Shown in pieces: positions 26,195-35,040 of a DNA stretch of 64,000 nucleotides. Position 1 is the stretch's first letter, and the number at the start of each line of letters is the position of its first letter. The position numbers and the translations under genes were made by a program. Origin of the DNA: Actinacidiphila yanglinensis (GTDB lineage Bacteria; Actinomycetota; Actinomycetes; Streptomycetales; Streptomycetaceae); the NCBI RefSeq assembly GCF_900107965.1, contig NZ_FNVU01000004.1:124001-188000 (forward strand). The letters are read 5' to 3'. Under the pieces are notes generated by a model. The model was given only the letters and a program-made list of their open reading frames with translations. It did not search any database and had not been told where the DNA came from.

Positions 26195-27813
26195 TGACGG
26201 CAGCGACGGCACCGGACGACCCGGGTGGGCAGAAGGCCAGGCCGGATGGCCCGCCCGGGTCGGGCGAGGGCGCGCGCCCGCCCGCGCCGCCGCTCGGTGC
26301 CACGGTCGCGGCCAGCGCGGACGCGGCGACGGCCGGCGGGGCCCGGCCCACGATCGGCCTCGGCATGCCCGGGTTCGGCGCGCCCGGCGGCGCGTTCGAC
26401 GCCCACCAGCCGCCGGACGCCGCACTGGTCGGCGACTGCGTGCACTGCGGGTTCTGCCTGCCGAGCTGCCCCACCTACGTGCTGTGGGGCGAGGAGATGG
26501 ACAGCCCGCGCGGCCGGATCGACCTCATCAAGGGCGGCCTGGAGGGCGAGGCGTTCGACGCCGCCGCGGTCCGCCACCTCGACCAGTGCCTGGGCTGCAT
26601 GGCCTGCGTGACCGCCTGCCCCTCGGGCGTGCAGTACGACCGGCTGATCGAGGCCACCCGCGCCCAGCTGGAACGCCGCACCACCCGCCCGCGCCGCGAA
26701 CGGCTGCTCCGGGCCCTGGTCTACGGCCTGTTCCCGCACCCCCGCCGGCTGCGCGTGCTGCGCGGCCCGCTGCGCGCCTACCAGTCCTCGGGCCTGCGGA
26801 CCCTGCTCGCCCGCACCGGGCTGCTGCGCCGGCTGCCGGCCGCGCTCCGGGCGATGGAGGCGCTGGCCCCCAGGCTGGGACCGGCTCCCGCGCTGCCCGC
26901 CCGCATCCCGGCGAGCGGCACCCGGCGCCGGACGGTCGGGCTGCTCACCGGCTGCGTCCAGGGCACCTTCTTCCCCGACGTCAACGCCGCCACCGTACGG
27001 GTGCTGACCGCCGAGGGCTGCGACGTCGTCGTCCCGCGCCGGCAGGGCTGCTGCGGTGCGCTGTCCGCGCACGCCGGGCGCGCCCCGGAGGCGGTGCGGT
27101 TCGCCCGGCACGCCATCGAGACCTTCGAGGCGTCCGGCGTCGACACCGTCGTGGTCAACGCGGCCGGCTGCGGCTCCCATCTCAAGGAGTACGCCCACCT
27201 GTTGCGTGACGAGGGCGGTGACTGGCCAGCTCGGGCGGGGGCGTTGGCGGCCAAGGTCCGCGACATCACCGAACTCCTCGACGAACTCGGCCCGGTCGCC
27301 CCCCGCCATCCGCTGCCGGTCACCGTCGCCTACCAGGACGCCTGCCATCTCGCGCACGCCCAGGCCGTACGCGACCAGCCCCGCAGGCTGCTGCGCGGCG
27401 TACCCGGGGTGGAACTGCGCGAGCTGCCCGAGGCGGAGATCTGCTGCGGCAGCGCGGGGACGTACAACCTGCTGCACCCGGAGCCGGCAAGGGAGTTGGG
27501 TGAGCGGAAGGCCCGCGCGGTGCTGTCCACCGGCGCCCGGCTGATGGTCACCGCCAACCCGGGCTGCTGGATGCAGGTCGCCACCACGCTCGCCGGCATG
27601 GGGGAGCGGATGCCCGTCGCCCACACCGTGCAGGTGCTCGACGCCGCGATCCGCGGCGTGCCCGTCGAACGGCTCCTCGCGCAGGCCCTCGACGGTCCCG
27701 GAACACCGCTCGCGCCCCCGTCGTCCGGCCCGCCCCGTACGTCCCCTCCGGCCGCCACCGGGCCGCTCCCCGGCACCGGCGGCGCCGATCCGTCCCCCCA
27801 GGCGTCGTCATAG
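26194..27813 (+). CDS. glcF: Iron-sulfur subunit of the glycolate/lactate oxidase, GlcF-like
   Basis: 539 aa; ATG 26194 overlaps the glcE stop by one base, with GGGAGG seven bases upstream. Two [4Fe-4S] ferredoxin motifs are present (CVHCGFCLPSCP about residue 87, CLGCMACVTACP about 132). Two CCG domains follow (RQGCCGALSAHAG, EICCGSAGTYNL). It accepts electrons from GlcD/E and delivers them to quinone. The roughly 65-residue Ala/Pro-rich N-terminus and 50-residue C-terminal tail are longer than in E. coli GlcF. Confidence 0.93.
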   Translation: MTAATAPDDPGGQKARPDGPPGSGEGARPPAPPLGATVAASADAATAGGARPTIGLGMPGFGAPGGAFDAHQPPDAALVGDCVHCGFCLPSCPTYVLWGEEMDSPRGRIDLIKGGLEGEAFDAAAVRHLDQCLGCMACVTACPSGVQYDRLIEATRAQLERRTTRPRRERLLRALVYGLFPHPRRLRVLRGPLRAYQSSGLRTLLARTGLLRRLPAALRAMEALAPRLGPAPALPARIPASGTRRRTVGLLTGCVQGTFFPDVNAATVRVLTAEGCDVVVPRRQGCCGALSAHAGRAPEAVRFARHAIETFEASGVDTVVVNAAGCGSHLKEYAHLLRDEGGDWPARAGALAAKVRDITELLDELGPVAPRHPLPVTVAYQDACHLAHAQAVRDQPRRLLRGVPGVELRELPEAEICCGSAGTYNLLHPEPARELGERKARAVLSTGARLMVTANPGCWMQVATTLAGMGERMPVAHTVQVLDAAIRGVPVERLLAQALDGPGTPLAPPSSGPPRTSPPAATGPLPGTGGADPSPQASS

Positions 27814-27828
27814 AACGAAGGGGTTCTC

Positions 27829-29688
27829 ATGTCCCTCGCCGCTCACCCCGCCCTCCTCCGACTCGCCGACTACCAACAGGACTACCGCCCGGTCGGGCAC
27901 TCCCTCGGGCTCTCCTCGCTGATCGCGATCCTCCCGCTGCTGGTGCTGTTCGTGCTGCTGGGCGTGCTGCGCATGCGAGCGTGGCTCGCGTCCCTGATCG
28001 GGCTGGCGGTCGCCCTGGTGCTCGCCTGCGCGGTCTACTCGATGCCGGTCGGTGACGCCCTCAACAGCGGCCTGCTCGGCGCCGCGTTCGGCTTCTTCCC
28101 GATCATGTGGATCGTCATCAACGCGATCTGGGTCTACAACCTCACGGTGGGCACCGGCCACTTCGACGTGCTGCGGCGCTCGTTCGCGTCCGTGAGCGAC
28201 GACCAGCGGGTGCAGGCGGTCATCATCGCGTTCTGCTTCGGCGCGCTGATGGAGGCGCTGGCCGGGTTCGGCACCCCGGTCGCGATGTGCTCCGTGATGC
28301 TGGTGACGCTGGGCTTCCGGCCGTTGAAGGCCGCCACCGTCGCGCTGGTGGCCAACACCGCGCCGGTCGCGTTCGGCGCGATCGCGGTGCCGATCACCAC
28401 CCTGGCCGGGGTCACCGGCATGCCGGTGGACGACCTCGGCTCCATGGTCGGCCGGCAGACCCCGATCCTGGCGCTGTTCGTGCCGCTGGCCCTGGTGTTC
28501 ATCGTGGACGGGCGGCGCGGGCTGCGCCAGACCTGGCAGCCGGCGGTCCTGTGCGGGGTCGTCTTCGCGGTCTTCCAGTACCTGTCGTCGAACTTCTGGT
28601 CCGTCCAACTGGCCGACATCATCGCCTCGCTGGCCTCCGCGCTCGCACTGCTGGCACTGACCCGGGTGTGGCACGCCAAGGAGCCCTACCAGGAGGAGGA
28701 GATCGCCGAGGGGGATGGCCTCGGCGGCACCGGCAGCGAGGGGCCCGAGGCCACCGACGGCACCGACGGGACCGGGATGGGCCCGGCCGGCGGCGGCGTC
28801 GACGGAGCCGGCGGGGCCGCGGGCGCCGGGCACACCGACTCCCTCGTACTGACCCGGGTCGCCTCCGGGCCGGAACCCCGACCCGCCGACTCGCGGCTGG
28901 ACATCTTCCGGGCCTACGCGCCCTACCTGGCGATCATCGTGGTGTTCGTCCTGGCCACCAGGGTCCCCGCGATCACCGGCAAGCCGCCCGCCAAGGCCGG
29001 CGCCACCGGCTCCGGCATCGAGTCGATCACGCACATCGTCAACTGGCCCGGCCTGCACATCACCAACGCCAGCGGCGCCGCGGTCGCCACCACCTTCAAG
29101 CTGAACTACCTCTCGGCGGCCGGCAGCCTGCTGCTCATCTCGGGCCTGCTCAGCATGGCGCTGCTCGGCGTCGGGGCGCGCCGGGCGCTGGCCGCCTACG
29201 GCCGCACCCTGGACCAGCTGAAGTTCGCCATCCTGACGGTGATGCTCGTCCTGGCGCTCGGCTACATCATGAACGAGTCCGGCGAGACCACGACGCTGGG
29301 ACTCTGGGCGGCCGGCGCGGGCGGTGCCTTCGCCCTCCTGTCGCCGCTGCTCGGCTGGCTCGGCACCGCGGTCACCGGCTCCGACACCTCCTCCAACTCC
29401 CTGTTCGGCACCCTCCAGGTCACCGCCGCCCACCAGGCCGGCCTCTCCCCGGTTCTCATGGCCGCGGCGAACTCCTCCGGCGGCGTGCTCGGCAAGATGA
29501 TCTCCCCGCAGAACCTGGCGATCGCGGCCGCCGCGGTCGGCTACCAGGGCCGCGAAGGGATCATCTTCCGCCGGGTGTTCGTGTGGAGCATCGGCTTCGT
29601 GGCCTTCATGTGCCTGCTCGTGTACCTCCAGAGCACTCCGGTGCTGGACTGGATGGTGGTCTCCACTCCCAAGGTCGCCGCACCCTGA
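27829..29688 (+). CDS. lctP: L-lactate permease (LctP family)
   Basis: 619 aa, fifteen bases after glcF, with GAAGGGG before ATG 27829. About twelve to fourteen transmembrane helices are seen. Family stretches include GFFPIMWIVINAIWVYNLT, ALMEALAGFGTPVAMCSVML and GSDTSSNSLFGTLQV. A long acidic Gly-rich loop (about residues 285-345) separates the two halves. It imports lactate or glycolate with a cation, supplying the GlcDEF oxidase encoded upstream. Last gene of the operon. Confidence 0.94.
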   Translation: MSLAAHPALLRLADYQQDYRPVGHSLGLSSLIAILPLLVLFVLLGVLRMRAWLASLIGLAVALVLACAVYSMPVGDALNSGLLGAAFGFFPIMWIVINAIWVYNLTVGTGHFDVLRRSFASVSDDQRVQAVIIAFCFGALMEALAGFGTPVAMCSVMLVTLGFRPLKAATVALVANTAPVAFGAIAVPITTLAGVTGMPVDDLGSMVGRQTPILALFVPLALVFIVDGRRGLRQTWQPAVLCGVVFAVFQYLSSNFWSVQLADIIASLASALALLALTRVWHAKEPYQEEEIAEGDGLGGTGSEGPEATDGTDGTGMGPAGGGVDGAGGAAGAGHTDSLVLTRVASGPEPRPADSRLDIFRAYAPYLAIIVVFVLATRVPAITGKPPAKAGATGSGIESITHIVNWPGLHITNASGAAVATTFKLNYLSAAGSLLLISGLLSMALLGVGARRALAAYGRTLDQLKFAILTVMLVLALGYIMNESGETTTLGLWAAGAGGAFALLSPLLGWLGTAVTGSDTSSNSLFGTLQVTAAHQAGLSPVLMAAANSSGGVLGKMISPQNLAIAAAAVGYQGREGIIFRRVFVWSIGFVAFMCLLVYLQSTPVLDWMVVSTPKVAAP

Positions 29689-29725
29689 CCGGATGAGGCG
29701 GGGGGAGGTGCGGGTCACCCCACTC

Positions 29726-29854
29726 CGGGAGCAGCGCCACCTCCAGCGCGGCGACCTGCTCCGGGTCCGCCACCCCGCCGATCGCGCGCACCCGGCCGGC
29801 CGGGGAGACCGTGAAGGCGAACACCGCCCTCGGCTCCCCGTCCGGCGCCGTGAC
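29726..29854 (-). pseudogene. C-terminal fragment of an ECF sigma factor (SigJ/ECF41-like)
   Basis: On the minus strand about 43 codons read GEPRAVFAFTVSPAGRVRAI then GGVADPEQVAALEVALLP. This matches the very end of SigJ/ECF41-type sigma factors, whose SnoaL-like tail closes with a beta strand and VADPExL. No sigma region 2 or 4 is present upstream in any frame, so it is a remnant left by deletion. The rest of the 29689-30022 interval shows no gene. Confidence 0.45.
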
Positions 29855-30022
29855 ACACCGGGGCGTGTCACGCGCCCGGGGGAGCACCCCGGCCCCGCGG
29901 CGGCGGGAACGCTGACCGCACACGGTCACGAGGCAGGAAGGCTTCCTGACGCACGGTCAACTCGTGTTCCACCCCATGGAATTGTGCGTGCGGCAGCGGG
30001 GCCCCTGACATAGTCCGGGGCC

Positions 30023-30676
30023 ATGGAGACCGACTCCTTCTGGGCTCTGATCGAGGACTGCCGTACGCACGGGTCCGGCACCGCCCGGCGGACCGCGTGG
30101 CTCCGCGACGCGCTCACCCGGCTCCCGGCCCGGCGCATCGTCCGCTTCCAGGCGTGCCTGGAGTGTGTCACCGACGAGGGTCACACCTGGAACCTCTGGG
30201 CCGCCGCCGACCGCATCTTCGGCGGCTGGTGCTCCGACGACGCGTTCTGCTGCTTCCTGTGGTGGCTGGTCGGGCTCGGCCGGCCGGTCTACGAGGCGGC
30301 CGTCTCCGACCCCGACGCCCTCGCGCGGGCGCCGGAGGTGCGCCGGTTGTCCGAGCTGCCCCGCGCGGACTGGACGGGCGAGGACCGGCCGCGCTGGGAC
30401 GCGCTGGCCGAACTGGCGCACCGCGCCTACGCCGACGCGACCGGCGCCGCCCGGGACGACTGGCGCGGGTCGTTCTGCACCGCGGTCGAGCGGCTGCTGG
30501 CGGCTGAGGCGGACGTGGGGGCGGTGGCGGCGGACGCGGCGGCCCCCGGGCCCGACGGGCCGTGGGGGCGCCGCTGGAGCGCCCTCGACGAGGCGGAGTG
30601 CGCCCGCAGGCTTCCGCGGCTGAGCGCGCTCTTCCCGCTGCCGACGGCAGGGCGGGCCGAGGTCAGCCGCCGTTGA
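30023..30676 (+). CDS. DUF4240 domain protein
   Basis: 217 aa from ATG 30023 with only a weak ribosome-binding site. The start (TDSFWALIEDCR) and WNLWAAADRIFGGWCSDDAF with CFLWWLVGLGRPVYEAAV are characteristic of DUF4240 proteins, which are soluble and of unknown role. A variable Ala/Asp-rich tail follows. The 3' end overlaps the convergent amidase gene by 14 bases. Confidence 0.8.
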   Translation: METDSFWALIEDCRTHGSGTARRTAWLRDALTRLPARRIVRFQACLECVTDEGHTWNLWAAADRIFGGWCSDDAFCCFLWWLVGLGRPVYEAAVSDPDALARAPEVRRLSELPRADWTGEDRPRWDALAELAHRAYADATGAARDDWRGSFCTAVERLLAAEADVGAVAADAAAPGPDGPWGRRWSALDEAECARRLPRLSALFPLPTAGRAEVSRR

Positions 30677-31289
30677 CCAGGCGGATGTAGCGCACCCAGT
30701 CCCAGTTGGGGCCCGGGTCGGTGTGGTCGGTGCCCGGCACCTGGACATGGCCGATGATGTGCTCGCGGTCCTTCGGGATGCCGTACTTGCCGCAGATCTC
30801 GGCGGTGAGTGCGGCCGACGCGTGGTACATCGCGTCGGTGAACCAGGACGCGTCGTCGACCCAGCCCTCGTGCTCGATGCCGATGCTGCGGGTGTTGTAG
30901 TCCCAGTTGCCGGCGTGCCAGGCCACGTCGTGCTCGTGCACGCACTGGTCGATGGCGCCGTCGGCGGACCGCACGACGTAGTGCGCCGCGGCGGCGTGGG
31001 CCGGGTCCTGGAAGAGGGTGATGGTGTCGGCGAAGGTCTCCTGGGTGACGTGGATGACGACCATGTCGATCGCGTAGGTGGTGGGGCGGTTGGACGCGGT
31101 GTAGTTGGCGGTGCTGGCCGGGGCCCAGACGGCGCCTGGGTAGTCGACGGTGGTGGCCGCCGAGGCCCGGCCGCCGCCGGTCCACAGCTCGCCGGCGAGC
31201 GCGGTACCCGCAGCGGCGCCCAGCGCGAGGCCACCGCGCAGCAAGGACCGGCGGGTGTGGGGGAGTCGGGGGCTGCTGGGGCGTTCCAT
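30663..31289 (-). CDS. Tat-exported N-acetylmuramoyl-L-alanine amidase (amidase_2/PGRP fold)
   Basis: 208 aa from ATG 31289 behind GGGAG. Signal: TRRSLLRGGLALGAAAG, a Tat motif. The amidase domain shows the zinc/catalytic histidine in DMVVIHVTQE, then AHYVVRSADGAIDQCVHEHD, NTRSIGIEHEGWVDD and HVQVPGTDHTDPGPNW, all typical of AmpD-like amidase_2 enzymes. It cleaves the lactoyl-alanine bond of peptidoglycan outside the membrane. No extra wall-binding domain is present. Confidence 0.9.
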   Translation of the reverse strand: MERPSSPRLPHTRRSLLRGGLALGAAAGTALAGELWTGGGRASAATTVDYPGAVWAPASTANYTASNRPTTYAIDMVVIHVTQETFADTITLFQDPAHAAAAHYVVRSADGAIDQCVHEHDVAWHAGNWDYNTRSIGIEHEGWVDDASWFTDAMYHASAALTAEICGKYGIPKDREHIIGHVQVPGTDHTDPGPNWDWVRYIRLVNGG

Positions 31290-31691
31290 GGCGGGCTCCC
31301 TGAGAGGTCGCGGGGTGGTCGAGTCCATGACAAGAACGTCGGGCTCGCCCATCGTGGGGCCCCGGTTCGCGGCCTGCCAAGCACTTCGCGCAATGGCAGA
31401 GGTCCATGCCACTGGCGGACCCGCCGCACGGCCCGCCCCAGCTGCCTGCGGGCCGAGATCGTCCACTCACCCAACGTAGTCATGCTGTCCCCGTCCGGAT
31501 AACGACTGATGCACGCTCACATCACCGCCCGGCCACATCGACTGACCGGTTTGCCTGCTCTGGGTATACCCTGCGCGTTTTGTTCCTACGCCCAACTCTC
31601 CGATTCGGCTTGGAAAACGTCTCCGGCTCTATTAACGTTCGATAACGCAGCGCGGTCGTCACCGCCGCCGCCAGGACGGCGGACCGCGCGC
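31290..31691. other. Divergent promoter region, amidase and M23 peptidase
   Basis: No gene seen. A perfect 10-base palindrome, GGGTATACCC (31562-31571), and an A/T-richer stretch around 31605-31646 (TTGGAA, TATTAA, GATAAC) mark the probable promoter zone of the riboswitch transcript. Exact boxes are not assignable. Confidence 0.45.
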
Positions 31692-31822
31692 TTGCCGAAT
31701 CCCGTCCGCGGGAACCGGGGACCCGAGAAAATGGGGTGAATCGGGCAGTAGTCAGGCCCGTAGGAGACCTTCTTCCTCCGAACCCGTCAGCTAACCCGGT
31801 AGGCGAGAGGGAAGGAAAGGAG
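31692..31822 (+). promoter_or_regulatory. c-di-AMP riboswitch (ydaO-yuaA class)
   Basis: The leader carries the conserved blocks of this class in order: CGGGAACCGGGGACCC, ATGGGGTGAATCGGG, CCGAACCCGTCAGCTAACCC and GGTAGGCGAGAGGGAAGGA. The last block runs into the ribosome-binding region. In actinobacteria these elements sit ahead of cell-wall hydrolases and turn expression off when c-di-AMP is high. The gene that follows encodes an M23 peptidase, exactly this context. Boundaries are approximate. Confidence 0.88.
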
Positions 31823-31832
31823 AGCGCCCGTC

Positions 31833-32915
31833 GTGGCGTCCGACCAGCTTGCCTACGCCCCCGTCCGGCCCGAGGGCGACACCGCCCAGGAGCGGGACGA
31901 CTTCCGACTTCCGCGCCAGCGCTCCAACGCCCTTGCGGCGCAAGGTGCCCCCGGCGCGACGGCCACTCCGGCGTTCGCCGCCTTCGCCCACGCGGGCGCG
32001 GCCGGACTGGCCCCGGCTCCCACCGTCGAGCCCGCCGCGCGCCCCGCGAAGATCCCGCTGCCGGACGCCGTACCGGGCGGCGGCGCGTCGCTGGCCGGTG
32101 TCCCCGCCTACGACCCGACGGCGCTCACCGCCCCCTCGGCCTTCTCCACCTCCGCTGCCGCACCGGTAGCCGACGCGGCGTCAACCGCGCTGCTCACGCG
32201 GCCCGTTGTGGACCCCGAGCCCGTGGAGGTCGCGGAGGTCGCGGAGGTCGCGGACACCACCGGGACCGTCGCCGAGCCCGTCGACCCCGGTACCGCGCTG
32301 TGCGCCCGCATCCTCGGCCAGGCCACCGCCCAGCGCGAGGCCGCGGCCCGCGCCGAGCGGGAGGCGGCCGAGAGGGCCGCCGCCGAGCAGGCCGCCCGCG
32401 AGGCCGCCGAGCGCAAGGTCCGCGAGCAGGTCGCCGCGGCGAAGGCCGCGGCCGAGGAAAAGGCCCGCGAGGAGGCCGCCGCGGCGGCCCGCGCCGAAGC
32501 CGAACGCCTCGCCCTGCTGGCCGCTTCGTACATCAAGCCCGTCGCCTGCGCCACGCTCGGCGCGGGCTTCGGCGAGACCGACCCCTGGGCCAACCTGCAC
32601 AACGGCCAGGACTTCACCGCGCCGACCGGCACCCCCGTGCACGCCGTGCACGGCGGGACCGTCACCTCCGCGGGATGGGCCGGCAGCGACGGCTACCGGG
32701 TCGTGCTCACCCTCGACGACGGCACCGAGTTGAGGTACTGCCACCTGTCGACCATGGTCGTCACCGAGGGCCGTGTCACCACCGGCGACACGATCGGCCG
32801 CGTGGGCGCGACGGGTAACGTGCCCGCGCCGCACCTCCACCTGGAGGTCCGCCCCGACGGCGGCGCCCCGGTGGACCCGCTGCCATGGCTGCGCGCCCAC
32901 GACGTCACCGTCTGA
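31833..32915 (+). CDS. M23-family peptidoglycan endopeptidase with coiled-coil stalk
   Basis: 360 aa from GTG 31833 behind the riboswitch's AAGGAAAGGAG. Residues about 165-230 are an Ala/Glu/Arg-rich coiled coil. The C-terminal LytM domain (about 235-355) has the zinc ligands in NLHNGQDFTAPTG and HLHLEVRPDG plus RYCHLSTM. It should cleave stem-peptide cross-bridges during growth or germination. Oddly, no clear signal peptide or membrane anchor is seen in the first 60 residues (only a weakly hydrophobic Ala-rich stretch). A non-canonical export route or an unrecognised upstream start is therefore possible. Confidence 0.88.
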   Translation: MASDQLAYAPVRPEGDTAQERDDFRLPRQRSNALAAQGAPGATATPAFAAFAHAGAAGLAPAPTVEPAARPAKIPLPDAVPGGGASLAGVPAYDPTALTAPSAFSTSAAAPVADAASTALLTRPVVDPEPVEVAEVAEVADTTGTVAEPVDPGTALCARILGQATAQREAAARAEREAAERAAAEQAAREAAERKVREQVAAAKAAAEEKAREEAAAAARAEAERLALLAASYIKPVACATLGAGFGETDPWANLHNGQDFTAPTGTPVHAVHGGTVTSAGWAGSDGYRVVLTLDDGTELRYCHLSTMVVTEGRVTTGDTIGRVGATGNVPAPHLHLEVRPDGGAPVDPLPWLRAHDVTV

Positions 32916-32968
32916 GGGTCGGCGGCGCCGGGGACCTGACCCCGCGGCGCCCCGCTCCACCGCCCCGG

Positions 32969-33004
32969 CGGCCCTGGCGACCATCCCCCCCGGCGCCAGG
33001 GCCG
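32969..33004. terminator. Hairpin between the M23 gene and the convergent MBL gene
   Basis: Perfect 11-base arms CGGCCCTGGCG (32969-32979) and CGCCAGGGCCG (32994-33004), loop of 14. It can terminate both convergent transcripts. Confidence 0.65.
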
Positions 33005-33093
33005 TCGGCCTTCGCGGGCACCCGGACCCCCGCGTCCCGGACGGCCAATAGGGCGCCGCGGCGCGGGCGTTGAGCGCGGGGGCGCGGTCCGCG

Positions 33094-34065
33094 CTAGAGG
33101 GCGACCGGGTCGGTGTGGCGGGCCGCCAGGTCCACCAGGGAGATCAGGTCGACCGGGGCGGTGTCGCCGTCCAGGGCGCGGTACTCGACGGCGGTGAGGA
33201 TGGCCAGGCGCTCCGCGAGTTTCCAGTGGGGGTGGGTGTCGCCGGCGATCACCTCCGCGGCGGCCTGGGCGAGCGGGTGGCCGGCGGCGTGGGCGGTGTG
33301 GATGCGGTCGCGGGTCTGGAGCAGGTAGTCCGCGTAGACACCGACGTCCGCGGGCGTCATGAGCGGACCGTGCCCGGGCACCACGACCTGCGGGTCGCAC
33401 GCGAGGACGCGCTGGACCGCCCGGTGCACCTCGTCGAGCGGCCCGGCCCAGTGCACGGGGTGGTCGTCGCAGAAGATGACGTCGCCGGCGCAGACCACGC
33501 CCTCGGTCGGCAGATGGACGATGAGGTCGCCGACCGTGTGCGCCGGGCCGACCTCGATCAACTCCACCGCGACACCGCTGACATCGAGGTCCAGCCGGCC
33601 TCCGAAGGTACGGGTCGGCGGCACCGCCTCGCTGACCCCGAAGTCGCCGTAGCGGCCGAAGTGCCGCGTGACATAGGCGCCGAGCGGGGTGCCCGGGTCG
33701 CTTCCGGCGACCAGGGCGGCCAGTTGGGCCGGACTCGGCTCCTTGCACAGGTGCTCGGTGTTGGCGTCCGTGCTGATCACCTCGGCGCCGGTCGCCGTGA
33801 ACAGCCCGTTGCCGTACGAATGGTCACCGTTCCCATGGGTGTTGACGACCGTGGTGATCTCGGTGCCGGGCCGGAGGACGCGGGCGGACAGGCGCATCAG
33901 GTGGCGGGTCAGGTCGGCGGTGTAGGGGGTGTCGACCAGGAGCGCGGTGCCCTCGCCGGCGACCAGGACGCAGTTGGCCAGGCCCCAGGTGCCGTGCCCG
34001 TCGGGCAGCCACGCGTGGACGGCGGGGGTCAACGCGTGCAGCCGGCGCGGGGGTTCGATGGTCAT
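33094..34065 (-). CDS. Metallo-beta-lactamase-fold hydrolase
   Basis: 323 aa from ATG 34065, overlapping the upstream stop as ATGA and so translationally coupled. Metal motif NTHGNGDHSYGN (about residue 75), then VGPAHTVGD, CAGDVIFCDD and VVPGHGPL. It belongs to the cytoplasmic glyoxalase II/quinoprotein-relay-like group. Last gene of a three-gene minus-strand operon with two DNA-binding proteins, which suggests a regulated detoxification or signal-degrading role. Not closely similar in sequence to the MBL at 16980-17945. Confidence 0.88.
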   Translation of the reverse strand: MTIEPPRRLHALTPAVHAWLPDGHGTWGLANCVLVAGEGTALLVDTPYTADLTRHLMRLSARVLRPGTEITTVVNTHGNGDHSYGNGLFTATGAEVISTDANTEHLCKEPSPAQLAALVAGSDPGTPLGAYVTRHFGRYGDFGVSEAVPPTRTFGGRLDLDVSGVAVELIEVGPAHTVGDLIVHLPTEGVVCAGDVIFCDDHPVHWAGPLDEVHRAVQRVLACDPQVVVPGHGPLMTPADVGVYADYLLQTRDRIHTAHAAGHPLAQAAAEVIAGDTHPHWKLAERLAILTAVEYRALDGDTAPVDLISLVDLAARHTDPVAL

Positions 34066-34985
34066 GTCGCCTCACTGGGTGCGGTTCGCGGATCGGTCGG
34101 GGGTTCGATATCGGGGCCGGGGACGTCGGAGCCGGAGGCACGGGCGGGGTCGGGGTCGGGGTCGACCGGACCGGTCGCCGGTGCCTGCATCGGCGGCTGC
34201 GGCACCGGCCGCTCGCCCTGGTCGAAGAGCACGAACATCAGCCGCCCGCCGGGCACCCCGAACGGTCCCGCCGCGCACATCGTCGCCCATCCGGGCCCGA
34301 GTTCGGGGTGCAGCAGCGGTCTGGCGCCTTCGGCGCGCGGCTGGACGTACTCCGTCGTCGGGGAGTCGTAGCGGGGGCCGACCACCGGGTCGCGCCGCAG
34401 GTCGGCGAGCAGTCGCCGCAGGGTCGGGTCGGCCGGGCGCGCGGTGATCCCCGCCCGTAACTGCGGGACCAGCAGCGACAACCAGCTGTTCTCCCAGTCG
34501 ACGAGGATCTCCCGGGCGCGGGCGTCCAGGAGCATCCACCGCATGATGTTGCCCGGCACCCCCTGTCGCCCGAACAGCCGCGCGAAGGCGGAGTTGTACG
34601 CGACGAGGTCCCACGCCGCGTCGCTGACGTACGCGATCTCCGGGGTGCCGGCCAGCACCCGCCGCCACGGCCGCGGGACGACCCGGCCGACCTCGGGGTC
34701 GAGCGGGAAGGCGGGCGGGGCGCCGGTCGCGTACAGCACCAGCGCCTCCCACTCCTGCTCGGTCAGGCGCAGCGTCCGGGCGATCGGTTCGAGGACCTCG
34801 GCGTCGATGGTGGCGAGCCTGCCGCGCTCCACGTAGCCGTACTTGTGCTCGGGCCAGCCCAGCAGGCGCGTCATGTGCTCGTGGGTGAGCCCCGCCACCT
34901 TGCGGCCGCGCGGTTCGGCGCGCGGCGTGAGGCCGAGGGCGCCCGGGTCCTGGCGGGCGCGCGCCCGGGCGAGCAGGATGCGCAT
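34062..34985 (-). CDS. XRE-type regulator with MmyB-like ligand domain
   Basis: 307 aa from ATG 34985. The N-terminal 95 residues form a helix-turn-helix (LTHEHMTRLLGWPEHKYGYV, ERGRLATIDAEVLEPIA). This is followed by an MmyB-like PAS/ligand-binding domain (PWRRVLAGTPEIAYVSDAAW, DLVAYNSAFARLFG). Such actinobacterial proteins bind fatty acids or similar small molecules and regulate short-chain dehydrogenases or hydrolases next to them. The Pro/Asp-rich last 45 residues are probably disordered. The gene lies between the LuxR-type regulator (55-base gap) and the coupled MBL gene. Confidence 0.85.
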   Translation of the reverse strand: MRILLARARARQDPGALGLTPRAEPRGRKVAGLTHEHMTRLLGWPEHKYGYVERGRLATIDAEVLEPIARTLRLTEQEWEALVLYATGAPPAFPLDPEVGRVVPRPWRRVLAGTPEIAYVSDAAWDLVAYNSAFARLFGRQGVPGNIMRWMLLDARAREILVDWENSWLSLLVPQLRAGITARPADPTLRRLLADLRRDPVVGPRYDSPTTEYVQPRAEGARPLLHPELGPGWATMCAAGPFGVPGGRLMFVLFDQGERPVPQPPMQAPATGPVDPDPDPARASGSDVPGPDIEPPTDPRTAPSEAT

Positions 34986-35040
34986 GGCCTGACGGTCGCG
35001 CAACGGCGTCCCCCTCCACCGACGTCGCCCACCGGGCCCC

